Assembly: GCA_902461995.1 (NCBI GenBank)
Contig: CABQAA010000098.1
Span: 1 to 7,522 of the forward strand
DNA length: 7,522 nt
Origin: an uncultured Oscillospiraceae bacterium
GTDB lineage: Bacteria > Bacillota > Clostridia > Oscillospirales > Acutalibacteraceae
Direction: 5' to 3'
Of the stretch, positions 4,691 to 7,522 are shown in pieces. A program made the translations under genes and the position numbers. The notes below the pieces were generated by a model. It did no database searches, was not told where the DNA came from, and saw nothing but the letters and a program-made list of their open reading frames with translations. The stretch's first letter is position 1, and each line of letters opens with the position of its first letter.

Positions 4691-7522
4691 TCAGCGGTCC
4701 TCCCGACGAAGGACAGGTGCCGCCACTGGAGCCGTCACCGGGACGGAGGCGTCGGCCGTACGGGTGCCGCTGTTGGCCGGCATACTGTTAAAGTAATTGA
4801 CCACGCCGTTCGTCACCGCCTGCATGAGCTTATCCCGGTATTCGGGCTTCAGCAGGCATTCCATGTCAACTTTATTGGTCTGGAAACCGCATTCGATGAG
4901 GACGGACGGCATATCATGGATCATCCGCGTCAGATAGAGGGTTCCCCAGCGGACCGGTTCCGCGCGGGGCGTTCCAGCCGCGCTCGTTCCCACCCCGTAT
5001 TGGCTCTCCGCGGCGTGGATCTGATCATAGAGCATCTGCCCCGCTTCGTAGCCGTATTCGCTGTAATAATGCACCGAGGCGCCCGTAGCCTTGCTGTTGT
5101 TGGCCGCGTCCATGTGAATGCTGATAATCAGATGATACCCCCGGTTGTGGGCCAGGGTCGGCCGGTTAGTCAGATCCAGAACGACGTCGGAGGTCCGCGT
5201 CATATCCACCTTGGCACCGAGAGCCGTCAGCATATCCCGCAGCTTAAAGGCATAATCCAGGTTGAGCTTGGCCTCAGCCGGTTTCTCATAGGGGCCGCCG
5301 TGGCCGGGATCAATCAGAATATACACGCCCGACAAACGGCTGGACGCCGGATTCGAGGCGATATCGGCCGGATTCAGGAAGGACAGATGCAGATTGCCGT
5401 CGTTATCCCAAACCTCGGAGAAGCCATAGAAAGCCCCTTTATGGCGCAGATACATCCGCAGTGTCCAGGAGGTCTCGTTTTCTTTGATCCATTCCGCCGA
5501 GCGGATCAGCGGACTGTCCGAAAAATCCGGAGCATCCCCGACAGACGAGAGATAATAAAAGGTTACATCCACATATTCCGCCGTCAGCCCCGTCGAATTG
5601 ACCGAGTAATTCGGCTGGCTGGTGGTGGAATCTTTCCGGTAGCTCTGCGGAGCCAGTTTGACATTATAGGGAATGCGCCACTGCGAACTGAAGATCAGCA
5701 TGGTATGGCTTTTGCCAATGGTCACTTTCGGAGTGCCGATCTCATTGGCGTTGAAGGATTCGCTGCTGTACAAGGCGGCATCCTTCGTATACACCCGTCG
5801 GCCGGACGCAAAGAGATAGTAGGAACGGTTGGTACTGCCGGTATCATAGACCGTTTTGACGTAACAATCGGTAGTCCCCTTGGGAAGCTGAGAATTGTAG
5901 GAACGGGAATAGTCGTCCGTCGTGGTGCCGAGGAAGGTTTCCGCATATTCCGCCGTGATGATGGCGACCTGCCCGCTCGTCACCTGTCCCCCCTTGCCGA
6001 GGGTAGGCGACAGAGTCTGCAGGCCGTCGAGGGTATCCGGCAGTTCCACATCGGGCAAAGAAGAGCTCTCATCCGGCAATGCATTGACCGTAATGGTGCC
6101 GCCGGTCTGGCTTTCGGACAACCCGTTGTAGGTAGCCGTGACCTTGACGGCGCCGAGGGTCTGCGCCTTGCCGACGATGCCGTCCGGCAGATCAAATTCA
6201 CCGGAGTAATTGACAAATTCCGAGTTCTCGTCGCTCGCTTCGTCGTCCTTGATGGGAGCCGCGACCATGGTAACCTTGGTGTTGCCGACCGCCGCGGACA
6301 CGGTCGATCCTTTGCGGGCGACCGCGTTGATGATGATGGATCCACCGCCGTCAAAAGCCATATCCGAGGTCGGTGTCATGCTTTGGAGCACCACGACCTT
6401 GTAGGTGATTTTATAGGTGACGGTTTTCCCCTTGTGCGCGAGGACAAAAGTATTCACCCCGGGGGTCAGCGTAAAGTCCCCGGAGAAAAAGCCGTGTTCG
6501 GAGAGTTCTACGGTTTCACCATTGATGGTAAACGGGAAATTCGGATCGGCGCTTCCCTGAAACAACAGCCCCGACTCATTGGTGGTGAAGGTCGTTTTGG
6601 CAGGAGCCGTGACTTTGAGAGTATCCGAGATATACTCGGACAGAAGTGTGCCATTATACGCCTTCATCAGGGCCGCCGTGCTGCCGCCGGGATCCGCCAT
6701 AAGTGCCGCAACCGAATCGAAGACGCTCCCCTTCCAGGACGCCGCCCCCCGGCAGGCAACCAGCTGTTCCGACAGCTGGCTCGGAGAATTCCAGCCTCGC
6801 TCTTGTCCTCCTGCCTTTGAGGCGGCGTGAGAGATATAAAGAGGGGTGCCGGTCCTTTCGCACACGGAAGACCACCACCTGAGCACCGCTCCAAAATTCG
6901 CCGTGCGGTGCGTCGTGGATGTAAAGTCTTTCACCATGACGAAATTGAAAAGTCCCGCTTCCACCCAAGAGAGGGTATCGGCATGGCCGTCGGTCATTTC
7001 TTCATAATAGCTGGCCGTGTCGGAGCCTTTCTCATGGTTCGTCTTATGGGCCCAGATGCCACGGGACAGCAGGCCGGTATAGAAATTGCGGTTGGCATGA
7101 TGAACCGCTGCGACCGCCCGCTCCATTACTTCGGTAATGGCCTGTGCTGTAAAGGTATCCACATTGTCAAGCTCCGACTGCGCGGCAAAGGCCTCGGGAT
7201 TGCCGGTTTTCCCCCCGGCAAAACTCACGTTGTCAAACGCATATCCGTCAAAGCGATAGAGAGGGGCCGCCTCTTCGACCATCGCCACCATTTTATCCGC
7301 CACAGCCTTGACGGTCGGATCCCAATACGCTTCGTCCGCCATATGGAAATTGAACACGCCGTACACGAAGAGGCCGGACGACTTGGCTGTGGAGACAATA
7401 TAGTCCAACACATCGAACGCCTGGCCGGCCTCATCCTTAAGGGAGGCGGTCTCCAAAACCGCGGACGGATAAAGAGCGTTTTCCCCCTTCGACAAGGGAA
7501 CAAACACGGTGTTGAAATTCCA
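4691..7522 (-). CDS. GHL10 glycosidase-Ig-Amidase_3 cell-wall hydrolase (partial N-terminus)
   Basis: This is a large exported peptidoglycan hydrolase. The frame is open through the right edge, giving 943 visible residues; the signal peptide and first strand of domain 1 lie outside. Numbering below starts at the GTG whose first base is 7507, which is probably internal, not the true start. Residues 1-297 are a GHL10 (YngK/DigH-like) barrel: NTVFVPL and ALYPS at the start, F86-D-G-Y-A-F-D92, GIWAHKT near 150, and ADTLSWVEAGL near 176-186. Residues 298-374 and about 375-477 are Ig-like beta domains. Residues 484-726 are beta-rich and unassigned. Residues 727-908 are Amidase_3: DPGHGG with H736, E745, SIH with H798, and IECGF with E872, the expected zinc ligands and catalytic glutamate. 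An Ala/Pro/Val-rich tail follows, with no sortase motif. The amidase cuts the MurNAc-L-Ala bond; GHL10 relatives cut peptide-free glycan. The role is probably wall turnover or cell separation. There is no visible link to the sugar operon. Confidence 0.9.
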   Translation of the reverse strand, partial: WNFNTVFVPLSKGENALYPSAVLETASLKDEAGQAFDVLDYIVSTAKSSGLFVYGVFNFHMADEAYWDPTVKAVADKMVAMVEEAAPLYRFDGYAFDNVSFAGGKTGNPEAFAAQSELDNVDTFTAQAITEVMERAVAAVHHANRNFYTGLLSRGIWAHKTNHEKGSDTASYYEEMTDGHADTLSWVEAGLFNFVMVKDFTSTTHRTANFGAVLRWWSSVCERTGTPLYISHAASKAGGQERGWNSPSQLSEQLVACRGAASWKGSVFDSVAALMADPGGSTAALMKAYNGTLLSEYISDTLKVTAPAKTTFTTNESGLLFQGSADPNFPFTINGETVELSEHGFFSGDFTLTPGVNTFVLAHKGKTVTYKITYKVVVLQSMTPTSDMAFDGGGSIIINAVARKGSTVSAAVGNTKVTMVAAPIKDDEASDENSEFVNYSGEFDLPDGIVGKAQTLGAVKVTATYNGLSESQTGGTITVNALPDESSSLPDVELPDTLDGLQTLSPTLGKGGQVTSGQVAIITAEYAETFLGTTTDDYSRSYNSQLPKGTTDCYVKTVYDTGSTNRSYYLFASGRRVYTKDAALYSSESFNANEIGTPKVTIGKSHTMLIFSSQWRIPYNVKLAPQSYRKDSTTSQPNYSVNSTGLTAEYVDVTFYYLSSVGDAPDFSDSPLIRSAEWIKENETSWTLRMYLRHKGAFYGFSEVWDNDGNLHLSFLNPADIASNPASSRLSGVYILIDPGHGGPYEKPAEAKLNLDYAFKLRDMLTALGAKVDMTRTSDVVLDLTNRPTLAHNRGYHLIISIHMDAANNSKATGASVHYYSEYGYEAGQMLYDQIHAAESQYGVGTSAAGTPRAEPVRWGTLYLTRMIHDMPSVLIECGFQTNKVDMECLLKPEYRDKLMQAVTNGVVNYFNSMPANSGTRTADASVPVTAPVAAPVLRREDR

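Noticed and set aside
4430..6820. A plus-strand open frame of about 796 codons across the amidase gene
   Set aside because: It is antisense to the amidase/GHL10 protein, whose motifs are unmistakable. The plus-strand product is Arg/Gly/His/Ile-rich with no domain and no ribosome site.
1..7522. CRISPR arrays, tRNA or rRNA genes, insertion sequences, phage or defence genes
   Set aside because: No regular direct repeats with spacers, no tRNA-like folds, no terminal inverted repeats with a transposase, and no defence-type domains were seen; the main genes account for most of the window.

Overview
The window is moderately GC-rich, with strong Shine-Dalgarno sites. It carries two exported lipoproteins, a MalG-type sugar permease with no ATPase beside it, a Ser/Thr/Asp-rich surface linker and an exported peptidoglycan amidase. 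This suggests a Gram-positive carbohydrate-using bacterium, most likely a Clostridia member of the Oscillospiraceae/Ruminococcaceae type. That placement is inferred from gene style only; no marker gene is present.

Left part (1-4313, + strand): the end of a sugar-uptake operon. It contains an inner-membrane permease of the MalG/LplC family, a family 1 extracellular sugar-binding lipoprotein, and a large lipoprotein with a DUF4838 / alpha-glucuronidase-like glycoside hydrolase architecture. The gaps between these genes are about 50 and 19-28 bases and hold no convincing internal promoter. A perfect 12-bp GC-rich hairpin with a short T-run (4281-4313) ends the unit. The promoter, the partner MalF-type permease and any regulator lie upstream of the window. 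The likely logic is that the anchored hydrolase trims a glycan at the surface, the binding lipoprotein captures the released oligosaccharide, and the permease pair imports it with a shared MsmX-type ATPase encoded elsewhere.

Middle (4314-4690): about 380 bases between convergent genes with no credible protein gene. They hold two inverted repeats (4487-4514 and 4617-4649) and a weak promoter-like element (4428-4455). Together these could mark a small RNA, but this is speculative.

Right part (4691-7522, - strand): one very large exported protein, cut by the right edge at its N-terminal end. In protein order it has a GHL10 (YngK/DigH-like) glycosidase domain, two Ig-like beta domains, an unassigned beta-rich region and a C-terminal Amidase_3 zinc N-acetylmuramoyl-L-alanine amidase with its key residues in place. 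This pairing is the most interesting item here. The amidase would strip stem peptides from peptidoglycan, and GHL10 enzymes such as E. coli DigH are known to cut such peptide-free glycan strands. One polypeptide could therefore carry out two consecutive steps of wall turnover.

Very long open frames antisense to the main genes are coding-bias shadows and are not annotated.
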